Shown one piece after another: positions 50,914 through 61,759 of a DNA stretch of 64,000 nt; position 1 is the first letter of the stretch, and each line of letters opens with the position of its first letter. The position numbers were made by a program, and so were the translations under genes. This DNA comes from Ancylobacter defluvii (GTDB lineage: Bacteria; Pseudomonadota; Alphaproteobacteria; Rhizobiales; Xanthobacteraceae). Under the pieces are notes generated by a model. That model made no database searches, was not told the DNA's origin, and saw only the letters and a program-made list of their open reading frames with translations. The stretch spans positions 321,696-385,695 of the forward strand of contig NZ_JAHBGD010000012.1 in assembly GCF_018390605.1 (NCBI RefSeq). The letters run 5' to 3'.

Positions 50914-51999
50914 TCAGCGCAGCTTCAGCGTCGAAAGCCCGATCAGCGCCAGCACCACCGCGATGATCCAGAAGCGGATGACGATCTGCGGCTCGGTCCA
51001 CCCCAGCTGCTCGAAATGATGGTGGATCGGCGCCATCTTGAACACGCGCTTGCCGGTGAGCTTGAACGAGATCACCTGCACGATCACCGACACCGCCTCC
51101 AGCACGAACAGGCCGCCGATCACCGCCAGCACGATCTCGTGCTTGGTGGCCACCGCGATGGTGCCGAGCAGGCCGCCCAGCGCCAGCGAGCCGGTGTCGC
51201 CCATGAAGATCTGAGCCGGCGGGGCATTGAACCACAAAAAGCCGATGCCGGCCCCGATCAAGGCGCCGCAGATCACCGCCAGTTCGCCGACGCCGGCGAC
51301 GTAGTGGATCTGCAGATAATCGGCGAACAGCACGTTGCCGGAGAGGTAGGAAATCAGCCCGAAGCTACCGGCCGCCACCATCACCGGCACGATGGCGAGG
51401 CCGTCGAGCCCGTCGGTGAGGTTCACCGCATTGCCGGCGGCGACGACGACGAAGGCGCCGAACACCACGAAGAACCAGGAGAGGTCGATCAGCAAATCCT
51501 TGAAGAAGGGGAACGCCAGCGACGACGACAGCGGCTCGCGGCCGACATGCATGATGACGATCGCGGCGACGCCGCCGATCAGGAACTCGATGGCAAGCCG
51601 CGCCCGGCCCGACAGGCCCGCATGCGACTGCTTGGTCACCTTGAGATAGTCGTCATAGAAGCCGATCAGCCCGAAGCCGATGGTGACGAACAGCACCACC
51701 CACACATAGGGATTGGCGAGGTTGGCCCACAGCAGCGTCGCCACCATCAGCCCGGAGAAGATCATCAGCCCGCCCATGGTCGGCGTGCCCTTCTTGGTCA
51801 GAAGATGCGACTGCGGACCGTCGGTGCGGATCGGCTGGCCCTTGCCCTGCTTCAGCCGCAGCAGCGCGATGATCGCCGGCCCGAACATGAAGACGAAGAG
51901 CAGGGCGGTGATGATCGCGCCGCCGGTGCGGAAGGTGATGTAGCGGAACACGTTGAGCGCCGGGACGCTCTCCTGGAACTGGGCCAGCCATTGAAGCAT
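50914..51999 (-). CDS. mraY: Phospho-MurNAc-pentapeptide transferase MraY
   Basis: A 361-residue ten-segment membrane enzyme that joins UDP-MurNAc-pentapeptide to undecaprenyl phosphate, giving lipid I. Motifs include [10 protein letters not shown], the catalytic FYDDYLKV (Asp-Asp), [13 protein letters not shown] and [12 protein letters not shown], and the His-rich [13 protein letters not shown] loop near the C terminus. The chosen ATG at 51999 matches the family start and lies four bases after the murF stop; the longer frame to 52083 runs inside murF. Confidence 0.96.
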   Translation of the reverse strand: MLQWLAQFQESVPALNVFRYITFRTGGAIITALLFVFMFGPAIIALLRLKQGKGQPIRTDGPQSHLLTKKGTPTMGGLMIFSGLMVATLLWANLANPYVWVVLFVTIGFGLIGFYDDYLKVTKQSHAGLSGRARLAIEFLIGGVAAIVIMHVGREPLSSSLAFPFFKDLLIDLSWFFVVFGAFVVVAAGNAVNLTDGLDGLAIVPVMVAAGSFGLISYLSGNVLFADYLQIHYVAGVGELAVICGALIGAGIGFLWFNAPPAQIFMGDTGSLALGGLLGTIAVATKHEIVLAVIGGLFVLEAVSVIVQVISFKLTGKRVFKMAPIHHHFEQLGWTEPQIVIRFWIIAVVLALIGLSTLKLR

Positions 52000-52003
52000 C
52001 GGA

Positions 52004-53464
<1,461 letters not shown>

Positions 53465-53467
53465 GGC

Positions 53468-54970
53468 CTAGCCTCCAAAACTGCCGAGTGCCGCCACAGC
53501 GACCTCGTGGTCGGAGAACGGCAAGGTCCGGTCGCCCACGATTTGGCCGGTTTCGTGACCCTTGCCGGCGATCAGCACCACATCCCCCGCTTCCGCCATG
53601 CCGATCGCCACCGCGATCGCCTCGGCGCGGTCGCCGATTTCGCGCGCCCCCGGCGCCGCCGCGAGGATGGCGGCACGAATGGTGGCCGGATCCTCGCTGC
53701 GCGGATTGTCATCGGTGACGATGACCACGTCCGCCTTCTCCGCCGCGATGGCGCCCATCAGCGGGCGCTTGCCCTTGTCACGATCGCCGCCGCAGCCGAA
53801 CACGGCAATCAGGCGGCCGGTCGCGTAGGGCCGCAAGGCATCGAGTGCGTTGGCCAGCGCGTCCGGCTTGTGGGCGTAATCGACGAAAACACCGGCGCTT
53901 CCCTTGGTGCCGACCAGCTCCAGCCGCCCCGGCACGCCTTCCAGCCGCTCCAGCGGCGCAAGCGCGTCGCCCATGGGCGTGCCGGTGGCGGCGGCGAGAC
54001 CGGCAGCGACCAGCGCATTCGCCACCTGGAAGGCGCCGACCAGCGGCAGCCGCAGCACATGCCGCACGCCGTCCGCTTCCACCTCGATCTCCTGCCCGAG
54101 CCCATCGTCGCGGCGGGACAGCAAAGCGATGCCGGCGCCGGCCGTGCCGATGCCGATCACGTCGAGCCCGCTATCGGCCGCGAGCTGGGCGACATGGCTG
54201 CCCTCGGTGCTGTCGACCCACACCGCCGCGCCGCCGCCGCGCGGGACCAGATGGCGGAACAGGCGCAGCTTGGCCTCGAGATAGGCCTCCATGGTCGGGT
54301 GATAATCGAGGTGGTCGCGCGACAGATTGGTGAAACCGCCCGCCGACAGCCGCACGCCGTCCAGCCGATGCTGGTCGAGGCCGTGCGAGGAGGCCTCCAG
54401 GCACAGATGCGTCACCCCCTCGCCGGCGAGGTGATCCAGCGTGCGGTGCAGGGCGATCGGATCCGGCGTGGTGAGCGCACCGTACACCGCACCGGACGGC
54501 GCGACCACGCCGAGCGTGCCGAGGCTGGCGCTGGCATGGCCGAGGCGCTGCCAGATCTGGCGGGTGAAGGCGGCGACCGAGGTCTTGCCCGACGTGCCCG
54601 TCACCGCGGCGATGGTCTCGGGCTGACGCGGAAAGGCATTGGCGGCGGCCAGCGCCACCGCCCGGCGGGCATTGCCGACCCGCACATAGGAGACATCGGA
54701 CGGCAGGTCGGCCGGCCGTTCCGCCTCGCCGACCACCGCGCCCGCTCCGCGGGCAATTGCCTCGCGTGCGAAGGCTAGGCCATCCGCTTTGGCGCCGGCG
54801 AGCGCGAAAAACACGTCGCCGCACCGTGCCTTGCGGCTATCCAGCACCGGCTCGGCCACCTCCAGCATCGGATCGGCGGCTTCATAGTCGGCATCCTCGC
54901 CGATCAGCGCGCCCAGGGTGCGGATCCCGGCCGGATGAGAAGAGGAGTGGGAATAGTCCGTCATGCTCAC
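53468..54970 (-). CDS. murE: UDP-MurNAc-dipeptide--meso-diaminopimelate ligase MurE
   Basis: A 500-residue Mur ligase adding the third stem residue. The N-terminal DSRKARCGDVFFAL, P-loop VTGTSGKTSVAAF, ACLEASSHGLDQHRLDG-like CLEASSHGLDQHRL, NLSRDHLDYH, VDYAHKPDAL and GCGGDRDKGKRPLM are present. The DNPR motif (VTDDNPRSEDP) marks specificity for meso-diaminopimelate rather than lysine, as expected for a Gram-negative. It lies 130 bp after ftsI. Confidence 0.96.
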   Translation of the reverse strand: MSMTDYSHSSSHPAGIRTLGALIGEDADYEAADPMLEVAEPVLDSRKARCGDVFFALAGAKADGLAFAREAIARGAGAVVGEAERPADLPSDVSYVRVGNARRAVALAAANAFPRQPETIAAVTGTSGKTSVAAFTRQIWQRLGHASASLGTLGVVAPSGAVYGALTTPDPIALHRTLDHLAGEGVTHLCLEASSHGLDQHRLDGVRLSAGGFTNLSRDHLDYHPTMEAYLEAKLRLFRHLVPRGGGAAVWVDSTEGSHVAQLAADSGLDVIGIGTAGAGIALLSRRDDGLGQEIEVEADGVRHVLRLPLVGAFQVANALVAAGLAAATGTPMGDALAPLERLEGVPGRLELVGTKGSAGVFVDYAHKPDALANALDALRPYATGRLIAVFGCGGDRDKGKRPLMGAIAAEKADVVIVTDDNPRSEDPATIRAAILAAAPGAREIGDRAEAIAVAIGMAEAGDVVLIAGKGHETGQIVGDRTLPFSDHEVAVAALGSFGG

Positions 54971-55100
54971 CGTCCCGAACGACCGCGTGGAGCGCGTGGA
55001 AAGACCGGCCCGCGTCGCTGCGCGACCGGCCGGATAAGCCTACGCCCTGCGCCATAGCCGATTCCGGGCGCCTCGCGCAGGGGAAATCGGCGCATCCGCA

Positions 55101-56951
55101 TCATTGCACCTGCGCCACCTTGTTGGCGGACAGGATGCTCTCGACCGGCGGCATCTCCTTGCGCGGCATGATGCCGAGCAGCGGAGCCACCCGCTGGATG
55201 ATGCGCGCGGTTGTCGGTGCGGTGTTCCAGCCGGCGGTGGCGTAACCATAGGTGCCTTCCACCGCCTGCGGCTCGTCGAGCATCACCAGCATCAGATATT
55301 GCGGGTCGTCCATCGGGAAGGCGGAGATGAACGAGGTCAGCAGCTTGGTTTTGGAGTAGCGACCGTTGATGACCTTCTCGGCCGTGCCGGTCTTGCCGCC
55401 GACATAGTAGCCCGGGCTGTCCGCCTTCTTCGCCGAACCCTTCTCGGCATTGAGGCGCATCAGATAGCGCATTTTGATGCTGGTCTCGGGCTTGATCACC
55501 CGGGTGGCGATCTCCGCCGCCTCTTCCGGCGTGCGCTTGAGAAAGGTCGGCGGGATGAGCCAGCCGCCATTCACCAGCGCGTTCTCGGCCATCAGCACCT
55601 GGATCGGGGCGACGGCGAGGCCGTGGCCGAAGGCGATGGTCGCGGTGTTGAGCTCGCCCCAGCGCTTGGGCACGAGGGGCATGGCGCTCTCGGGCAGCTC
55701 GGTCCGCAGCCGATCGAGCTGCCCCATCTTCTTCAGGAATGCCTTGTGCGCATCGACCCCGAGCGTCAGCGCCATGCGCGCCGTACCGATGTTCGACGAG
55801 ACGAGGAACACCTCGGGCAGCGTCAGCACGCGCCTCTCGGCATGGTAGTCATTGATGCGGAAGCGGCCGAACTGCAACGCCGAGCGGGCATCCAGCATCG
55901 AGTTGAGGTTGAACTTGCCGCTGTCGAGCGCCATGGCGAAGGTGAGCGCCTTGAAGGTCGACCCCATCTCGAACACGCCGGTGGACAGGCGGTTCAGCGC
56001 CTTGGGATCGAGCGCCTTGGACGGGTCGTTGGCGTCGAAATCCGGCAGCGAGGCCATGGCGATGATCTCGCCGGTGCGCACATCGGTTATGACACCGGCC
56101 GCCGCCTTGGCCTTGAATTTCTGGAAGGCGAAATTCAGTTCGTCGCGCAGCACGTGCTGGACGCGCAGGTCGATGGAGAGTTCCACCGGCTCCTGCTGAC
56201 GGTCGGTGGCGAAGCCGGCGAGGTGCAGTTCGGACAGGCCGCGGCTGTCGATCCACTTCTCCAGGCCGGCAATGCCCTGGTTGTCGATATTGACCGAGCC
56301 GAGCGCATGGGCGGCGAGATTGCCGCCGGGATAGATGCGCCGGTTCTCGGTCATGAAGCCGATGCCCGGCAGGCCGAGATTGTAGATTTCGCGCTGCTGC
56401 GTCGGGGTGATGTCGCGCTTCAGCCAGACGAAGCCGCGCTTGCTGTCGAGGCGCTGGCGCATCTCCTCGGTGTTGAGGTCCGGCAGCACGGCGGAGAGCG
56501 CCTCCACCGCCTCGTCAACGTCGATCAGGCGCTTGGGTTCGCCGAAAAGAGAGGCGGAGCGCACGTCGGTGGCGAGGATAAGCCCGTTGCGATCGAGGAT
56601 GTCAGGGCGGGCGGATGCCACCGCATCCGACGACATTCCGCGCCGGCTGAGCGCGCCGTCGGGCGAGGAGGCGAACATGGCGAGCCGCCCGCCAATAGCG
56701 AGGTAAACCATGCCGAAGACCAGCATGCACAGGATGAGGCGGGCGCGGGCCACCGCGTGCGCTTCCGGTCGTCCGCGTCGCGCCGCGCTGCGGATCACCC
56801 CGATCAGGGCGCGCAGCGCCCGGCCGGGCAGGCGAAGGCACCACATCGGAATGCCGGCAAGATGAAGCCGCGGAAGCCGAATTCCGGGCAGGCGGAGTTT
56901 CGAAAGACGGAGCTTGGAAAGGCCGGACGCGATCACCAGGACGACCTCCAA
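55101..56951 (-). CDS. ftsI: Septal transpeptidase FtsI (PBP3)
   Basis: A 616-residue class B penicillin-binding protein that crosslinks septal peptidoglycan with FtsW. A single membrane segment (about 72-92) is preceded by an unusually long basic N-terminal region with LRL-type repeats. The dimerisation domain (about 115-240) has RPDILDRNGLILATD. The transpeptidase domain carries STFK (331-334, nucleophile Ser331), SSN (385-387) and KTG (520-522). The C terminus is LSANKVAQVQ-like. It lies three bases after ftsL and leads into murE. Confidence 0.95.
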   Translation of the reverse strand: MEVVLVIASGLSKLRLSKLRLPGIRLPRLHLAGIPMWCLRLPGRALRALIGVIRSAARRGRPEAHAVARARLILCMLVFGMVYLAIGGRLAMFASSPDGALSRRGMSSDAVASARPDILDRNGLILATDVRSASLFGEPKRLIDVDEAVEALSAVLPDLNTEEMRQRLDSKRGFVWLKRDITPTQQREIYNLGLPGIGFMTENRRIYPGGNLAAHALGSVNIDNQGIAGLEKWIDSRGLSELHLAGFATDRQQEPVELSIDLRVQHVLRDELNFAFQKFKAKAAAGVITDVRTGEIIAMASLPDFDANDPSKALDPKALNRLSTGVFEMGSTFKALTFAMALDSGKFNLNSMLDARSALQFGRFRINDYHAERRVLTLPEVFLVSSNIGTARMALTLGVDAHKAFLKKMGQLDRLRTELPESAMPLVPKRWGELNTATIAFGHGLAVAPIQVLMAENALVNGGWLIPPTFLKRTPEEAAEIATRVIKPETSIKMRYLMRLNAEKGSAKKADSPGYYVGGKTGTAEKVINGRYSKTKLLTSFISAFPMDDPQYLMLVMLDEPQAVEGTYGYATAGWNTAPTTARIIQRVAPLLGIMPRKEMPPVESILSANKVAQVQ

Positions 56952-56954
56952 TAG

Positions 56955-57542
56955 TTACTGGCCGACCGCTGCCGGCGGCAGCAGCGGCATGGGCGACATC
57001 ATCGGCGCCGTCGCCATTGGACGGGCGGACGGTGGGGGAAGCGGCGAGCCGAGCATCGGCGCATGGGTCGGCGCCATCACGCCGGCGGCGGGAACCGCGG
57101 AAAGCGGTAGCGGCGCGTTCGAACGGGCGGCGGCCACCGGCGCCGCCGGCGCGCGCACCATCGGCTTCGGCGCCGACGGCTTGGCCTGGCTCGTCGGAAT
57201 TGCGGCACCGGTCGGGCTGTCGACCAGCGCCTCGATCATCCCGCCGAGCGCATCGCCGCTCTGGTCCGGCTTGGCGGGCAGGCTGGCGAGCACGTCCATT
57301 CGGGTGACGTCGAGCGGCTGCATGTCGAGATGGTGCTCGGCCAGCGCCTGGATGCGGTCGGGCGCCGTCCGCCGGGCCCACTCGGCATTCAGCGTGGCGA
57401 TGCGGTCGCGCTCCCAGCGGATCTCGTCGCGCAGCTTGACGATCTTCTGCGCCTCGAAGGCCGAGGAATATTTGACGTGATAGACCGCGCCCGCTGCGGC
57501 CAGCAGCGCGATCACCGAGACGAGATTGAGGATGCGGAACAT
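56955..57542 (-). CDS. ftsL: Cell division protein FtsL
   Basis: A 195-residue bitopic protein in the ftsL position between rsmH and ftsI. One membrane segment (about 4-22, LNLVSVIALLAAAGAVYHVKY) is followed by a leucine-zipper-like coiled coil (AQKIVKLRDEIRWERDRIATLNAEWARR, in pieces) and the LAEHHLDMQPLDVTRMDVL region typical of alphaproteobacterial FtsL. The C-terminal 90 residues are low-complexity Ala/Pro/Met and longer than in E. coli. FtsL, with FtsB and FtsQ, activates FtsWI. It lies 12 bp after rsmH. Confidence 0.9.
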   Translation of the reverse strand: MFRILNLVSVIALLAAAGAVYHVKYSSAFEAQKIVKLRDEIRWERDRIATLNAEWARRTAPDRIQALAEHHLDMQPLDVTRMDVLASLPAKPDQSGDALGGMIEALVDSPTGAAIPTSQAKPSAPKPMVRAPAAPVAAARSNAPLPLSAVPAAGVMAPTHAPMLGSPLPPPSARPMATAPMMSPMPLLPPAAVGQ

Positions 57543-57554
57543 ATTTCTCGGTCC

Positions 57555-58592
57555 TCAGTGATGGCGGTTGCGCGCATCGAAATCGGGAAGCGGCGGCAGC
57601 AGGGCATCGAGGTCGCTCGCCTCGCGCGCCGGGGCGTCGGTGCGCTCGCCGGCCCGGAGCTTGGCCGAGCGGGCGCGGGGATTGGCGCGGGTCTCGGCAT
57701 CGCCCGGCTCCACCGCCCCCTTGGCGACGAGGCGGAAGCTCGGCGGCGCGCTTGTTACCGCCGGCAGGTGACGCGACCCGGCCGCCGGCTTGGCCCGCGC
57801 GTTGAGAAAGTTCTTCACGATGCGGTCTTCCAGCGAATGGAAGGTGACCACCACCAGCCGTCCGCCGGGCTTGAGCGCCCGTTCAGCCGCGGCCAGTGCC
57901 CGCGCGAGCTCGCCGAGCTCATCATTCACCGCGATGCGCAGTGCCTGGAAGCTACGGGTCGCCGGATGCGGCTCGTGCGGCTTCGACCACACCACCTTGG
58001 CGATGATGTCGGCGAGCTGCAGCGTGCGGGTGATCGGTGCCTCCTCGCGCGCCTTGACGATGGCCTTGGCGATGCCGCGCGACTGCCGCTCCTCGCCGAA
58101 ACGGTAGATCAGATTGGCGAGTTCGGCTTCCGGAAGGCGGGCGACATAGTCCGCCGCCGATAGCCCCTCCCCCGACATGCGCATGTCGAGCGGGCCGTCG
58201 CGGCGGAAGGAGAAGCCACGCTCCCCCTCGTCGAGCTGCATGGAGGAGACGCCGATATCGAGCACCACGCCATCCACCTGCGGCGCGTCGAGCATCGCCG
58301 CCACTTGGTCCAGATTGCCGAAACGGTCCTGTGTCACCGCCAGCCGGCCGGGATGGGCCAGCACCAGCGGCGCGCTCGCCGCCACCGCGGTCGGATCGCG
58401 GTCAATAGCGATCACCCGGCAGTCGGCGGCGCCGAGAATGGCACGCGTATAGCCGCCGGCACCAAAAGTGCCATCGACATAGACGCCACCGGCTTTCGGC
58501 GCGAGATGCGCCAGCACCTCGGCGAGCAACACCGGCACATGGCGGTCCGGGTCGCCGACGGGCGGATCGGGAGGCAGAGAGGACGCCATCAT
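57555..58592 (-). CDS. rsmH: 16S rRNA (cytosine1402-N4)-methyltransferase RsmH
   Basis: A 345-residue SAM-dependent methyltransferase (formerly MraW) modifying C1402 in the ribosomal P site. [15 protein letters not shown], the SAM motif [70 protein letters not shown] and [14 protein letters not shown] are diagnostic. It is the first gene of the cluster here. mraZ, which often precedes it, is absent, and a divergent amidase gene lies 254 bp away. Confidence 0.96.
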   Translation of the reverse strand: MMASSLPPDPPVGDPDRHVPVLLAEVLAHLAPKAGGVYVDGTFGAGGYTRAILGAADCRVIAIDRDPTAVAASAPLVLAHPGRLAVTQDRFGNLDQVAAMLDAPQVDGVVLDIGVSSMQLDEGERGFSFRRDGPLDMRMSGEGLSAADYVARLPEAELANLIYRFGEERQSRGIAKAIVKAREEAPITRTLQLADIIAKVVWSKPHEPHPATRSFQALRIAVNDELGELARALAAAERALKPGGRLVVVTFHSLEDRIVKNFLNARAKPAAGSRHLPAVTSAPPSFRLVAKGAVEPGDAETRANPRARSAKLRAGERTDAPAREASDLDALLPPLPDFDARNRHH

Positions 58593-58846
58593 GCGTCTCC
58601 GGCCCTCAATCTGTCATCCGCACCGATGCCTCTGCGCGACGTGACGCGACGCGACCGCCCGCACCGGATCATCGGAGCGAAGCAGAAGGCGGGCGGGTTC
58701 AGACATGCAACACTATGGAACATCGGCGGACGCTGGTCGGGGCTGCGACGCGACGCGCCGAATCCCCCGGTTTCGATCCGCGATTAACGCTCTCTGAACC
58801 TTAAGAATCGGTTGAACCGATCGCAGGAGACGGTTAGCTCGCTGCC

Positions 58847-59608
58847 ATGGACGCTGCCCCGACCTTTCCCGCCGACTCGCCGCTCGCCGCCGAGGTGCTG
58901 GCTTCGCCCAATCACGGCGAGCGGGTCGGCATCCTCGTGCCGGACATGCTGATCCTTCATTACACCGGCATGCCGAGCGCCGAGGAGGCGGTAGCGTGGC
59001 TGCGCTCGCCGGAGAAAGCCGTCTCGAGCCACTATGTGGTGCATGAAGATGGACGCATCGTGCAACTGGTGCCGGAAGCGCGCCGCGCCTGGCACGCCGG
59101 CACCTCGTCATGGGCCGGAGCGACGGACATCAACTCGCTGTCGATCGGCATCGAGATCGTCAATCCCGGCCACGATTTCGGCTATCCGCCTTTCCCGGCC
59201 CGCCAGATCGAGGCGGTGACGGCGCTGGCCAAGGACATCGTCACCCGCCTCGCCATCGGTCCCGACCGGGTGCTGGCGCATTCCGACGTCGCGCCGCTGC
59301 GCAAGCAGGATCCGGGCGAAAAATTCCCTTGGGAAATTTTGCATCGCGCCGGCATCGGCCACCTCGCCGACGAGGAGCCGATCACCGACGGCCGATATTT
59401 CATGCGCGGTGAATCCGGCCAGCCGATCGAGGCGATGCAGGCGATGCTCGGCTTCTACGGCTACAAAGTGCCGATTACCGGCACGTTTTGCGAAACCACC
59501 GAGGCGGTAGTGCGCGCCTTCCAGCGCCATTTCCGGCGGCAGCGTGTCGATGGTGTGGCGGACGTCTCCACTCTCGCCACATTATATGCTCTTTGCACCT
59601 CCCGGTAG
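58847..59608 (+). CDS. N-acetylmuramoyl-L-alanine amidase (AmpD type) with PG-binding domain
   Basis: A 253-residue zinc amidase that removes stem peptides from MurNAc. The Amidase_2 domain (about 15-170) has the metal ligand His38 (LILHYTGM), HYVVHEDG, RRAWHAGTSSWAG, SIGIEIVNPGHDFGYPPF (in pieces) and the late VLAHSDVAPLRKQDPGEKFPW, which holds the second His and the Asp. A C-terminal PG_binding_1 domain (about 185-248) follows. There is no signal peptide, so it may work on recycled anhydro-muropeptides in the cytoplasm like AmpD. It is divergent from rsmH, at the head of the cell wall cluster. Confidence 0.92.
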   Translation: MDAAPTFPADSPLAAEVLASPNHGERVGILVPDMLILHYTGMPSAEEAVAWLRSPEKAVSSHYVVHEDGRIVQLVPEARRAWHAGTSSWAGATDINSLSIGIEIVNPGHDFGYPPFPARQIEAVTALAKDIVTRLAIGPDRVLAHSDVAPLRKQDPGEKFPWEILHRAGIGHLADEEPITDGRYFMRGESGQPIEAMQAMLGFYGYKVPITGTFCETTEAVVRAFQRHFRRQRVDGVADVSTLATLYALCTSR

Positions 59609-59860
59609 GCGGGTTCCGCAAGGGCCACCCGTACATTCGTCTACCGTGCCATGACACCGCCAACGACATGATCCTACGCCAGGACAGGCAAGGGCGAAAC
59701 AATCTTGCCAGTTCGTTGCCTATTGGCCACAGGCACACGTGCGTCAAGTCCGCACGCCTACGTATTTCCTAATTCGCGGACAATTGAAGCCTCATTGGAA
59801 ACAGATTTTCCATTGCATTTCCCGGTCACCTTCATCGACCTGGAAAGACTGATACCGCGA

Positions 59861-60361
59861 ATGGCTTGTCATACTCTCGTGTTGCGTACTGCGTTTCTCA
59901 CTCTCTTGACTGTCACCTCCGGCGCCAACATCGCCAGCGCCCGCCAGATCACTGAAAGCAAAAGCTTCGAAGAGGATTCTGGTTCCAAAACATCCATCGT
60001 TGCTCTCGTTGACCGTGAAGCCCGTGCGAACGGGGTTCCAATCGCTCTTGCCCGTGCCGTAGTGCGTATCGAGAGCAACTGGGACCCCGGTGTCACCGGC
60101 AGCGCCGGCGAAATCGGCCTCATGCAGATCAAACACCCTACCGCGCGCGGTCTCGGCTATCAGGGCAGTCGCAAGGCGCTCTACGATCCCGCGACCAACA
60201 TCAAATGGGGCATGCGCTACCTCGCCGGTGCCTATCAGCTCGCCGCCGGCGACACCTGCGGAACCGTGATGCGCTACCAGGGCGGCCATGGCGCCACCCG
60301 CATGTCCAACATCGCCCGCAGCTATTGCAGTAAGGCCCGGACCATCATGGCCTCGAACTGA
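59861..60361 (+). CDS. Small lytic transglycosylase (SLT family)
   Basis: A 166-residue secreted transglycosylase with a signal peptide (about 8-28, ending ASA-RQ). The SLT domain (about 45-160) has the catalytic Glu71 in VVRIESNWDP, then GSAGEIGLMQIKHPTARGLGY and MRYLAGAYQLAAGDTCGTVMRYQGG, matching the ES / GLMQ / AYN-like pattern of family 1 enzymes such as IagB-like proteins. I prefer the ATG at 59861, where the signal peptide begins, over an upstream in-frame ATG at 59705. It follows the amidase by 252 bp. Confidence 0.88.
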   Translation: MACHTLVLRTAFLTLLTVTSGANIASARQITESKSFEEDSGSKTSIVALVDREARANGVPIALARAVVRIESNWDPGVTGSAGEIGLMQIKHPTARGLGYQGSRKALYDPATNIKWGMRYLAGAYQLAAGDTCGTVMRYQGGHGATRMSNIARSYCSKARTIMASN

Positions 60362-60439
60362 GGACTGCGCGCGCCGCGCAAGCGGTTGAAGGTTCCGCGT
60401 CACGGCTTGACGCGCGCGCGCGTCTCCCTCATTGCTCCC

Positions 60440-60828
60440 CCGCCAGCCGGCCGGGCGGCCGCGTCGTCCGCAAGGGCGCCGAGGAAAGTCCGGGCTCCAC
60501 GGAGACACGGTGCCGGATAACGTCCGGCGGGGGCGACCCCAGGGAAAGTGCCACAGAAAACAAACCGCCACGGGTGCGCCCGCGGCAAGGGTGAAACGGT
60601 GGGGTAAGAGCCCACCGCGCGGCCGGCAACGGAAGCGGCACGGCAAACCCCACCGGGAGCAAAGTCGTATAGGGGTGGCACGAGGCTGGTTCGCCGGCTT
60701 CAAGTCCGTCTTCGGACCGCTGCCCGGGTTGACTGCTAGAGGCGTCGAGCAATCGGCGTCCCAGAGGAATGGCCGCCACGCGGGAGCGATCCCGCCTTAC
60801 AGAACCCGGCTTATAGGCCGGCTGGCGC
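60440..60828 (+). ncRNA. rnpB: RNase P RNA (class A)
   Basis: The catalytic RNA of RNase P, which matures tRNA 5' ends. The universally conserved GAGGAAAGTCCGGGCTCC (near 60480), CAGGGAAAGTGCCACAGAAA (near 60540), GGTAAGAGCCCACCG-like GGGTAAGAGCCCACCG (near 60601), AGAGGAATGGCCGCC (near 60763) and the 3' ACAGAACCCGGCTTATAGG element (near 60800) are in the right order. The P1 helix is a perfect 11-bp pairing of GCCAGCCGGCC (60442-60452) with GGCCGGCTGGC (60816-60826). The ends are set from P1, so they may be off by a few bases. Confidence 0.96.
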
Positions 60829-60888
60829 TTTCCCCAATGCGGCGTGGGGTGTATTTGGCAGGGAACCTCGCGTTTCGGAGTTCCGTGC

Positions 60889-61674
60889 ATGCCTATGAGA
60901 ATCGTGCTGGCCGGCGCCACCGGCTGGGTCGGCCGCGCCCTTGCGCCAGCCATCGCCGCCACGACCGACTTAGAACTCGTCGCCGGCATCTCCCGTACGG
61001 CGGCCGGCACGGCCATCGACGGCGCGCCGGTCTTCGCCTCCATCAAGGAGGCGCTCGCCCTCCCCTCCGACGTGCTGATCGACTACACCAAGCCGAATGT
61101 GGTGAAGGCCAATGCTGCCGCCGCCATCGCCGCCGGACGGCATGTGGTGATCGGCACCTCCGGCCTCGGAGCCGACGATTATGCCGAACTCGATACACTG
61201 GCGCGCGCCAAGGGCGTCGGCGTACTGGCGGCCGGCAATTTCTCCATCACCGCCACGCTGTTGAAGCGTTTCACGCTGGAAGCGGCGAAATATGTCGCCG
61301 ATGTCGAGATCATCGATTACGCCTCCGCCGGCAAGCCCGACGCGCCTTCCGGCACGGCCCGCGAACTCGCCGAGACGCTGGCCGGCATGCGTCGTCCGGC
61401 CACCAGCAGGCCGATCGAGGAAGTCAGCGGCGTGCCGGCCACTCGCGGCGGCAGCTTCGGCGAGGGTGCTACCCGCGTGCAGGTGCATGCGCTGCGCCTG
61501 CCCTCTTTCGTGCTGGGGGTGGAAAGTGTGTTCGGCGCCCCCGACGAGCGGCTCACCATCCGCCATGACGCCGGCTCCTCGGCCGCCCCCTACGTCGCCG
61601 GCACCCTGCTCGCCGCCCGCAAAGTCGCCGGCTGGGTGGGGGTAAAACGCGGCCTCGACACGTTGCTGGACTGA
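60889..61674 (+). CDS. DapB-like reductase lacking the catalytic His pair
   Basis: A 261-residue protein of the dihydrodipicolinate reductase family, which in lysine/DAP synthesis reduces the dapA product with NAD(P)H. The Rossmann loop VLAGATGWVGRAL, DVLIDYTKP, VVIGTSGL and AGNFSITATLL match DapB. In the substrate site the usual EGHHRHK-x-DAPSGTA reads IDYASAGKPDAPSGTA: Lys149 and PSGT are kept, but the two His are Ala145 and Ser146. It may therefore be a divergent paralogue with altered activity, and a canonical dapB may lie elsewhere. The ATG at 60889 has GGAG eight bases upstream. It is 60 bp after rnpB. Confidence 0.8.
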   Translation: MPMRIVLAGATGWVGRALAPAIAATTDLELVAGISRTAAGTAIDGAPVFASIKEALALPSDVLIDYTKPNVVKANAAAAIAAGRHVVIGTSGLGADDYAELDTLARAKGVGVLAAGNFSITATLLKRFTLEAAKYVADVEIIDYASAGKPDAPSGTARELAETLAGMRRPATSRPIEEVSGVPATRGGSFGEGATRVQVHALRLPSFVLGVESVFGAPDERLTIRHDAGSSAAPYVAGTLLAARKVAGWVGVKRGLDTLLD

Positions 61675-61759
61675 TTGCTGCAAGGATCTGCCATCACGGG
61701 CAGCGAATGGGCTGCGCGTGCCGACATGCATCCATGAGCTCCAAACCATCAGGCGAGAG

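Noticed and set aside
55104..56954. A plus-strand frame of 616 codons exactly opposite ftsI
   Set aside because: The minus strand encodes FtsI with all three PBP motifs; the antisense frame is His/Arg-rich and motif-free.
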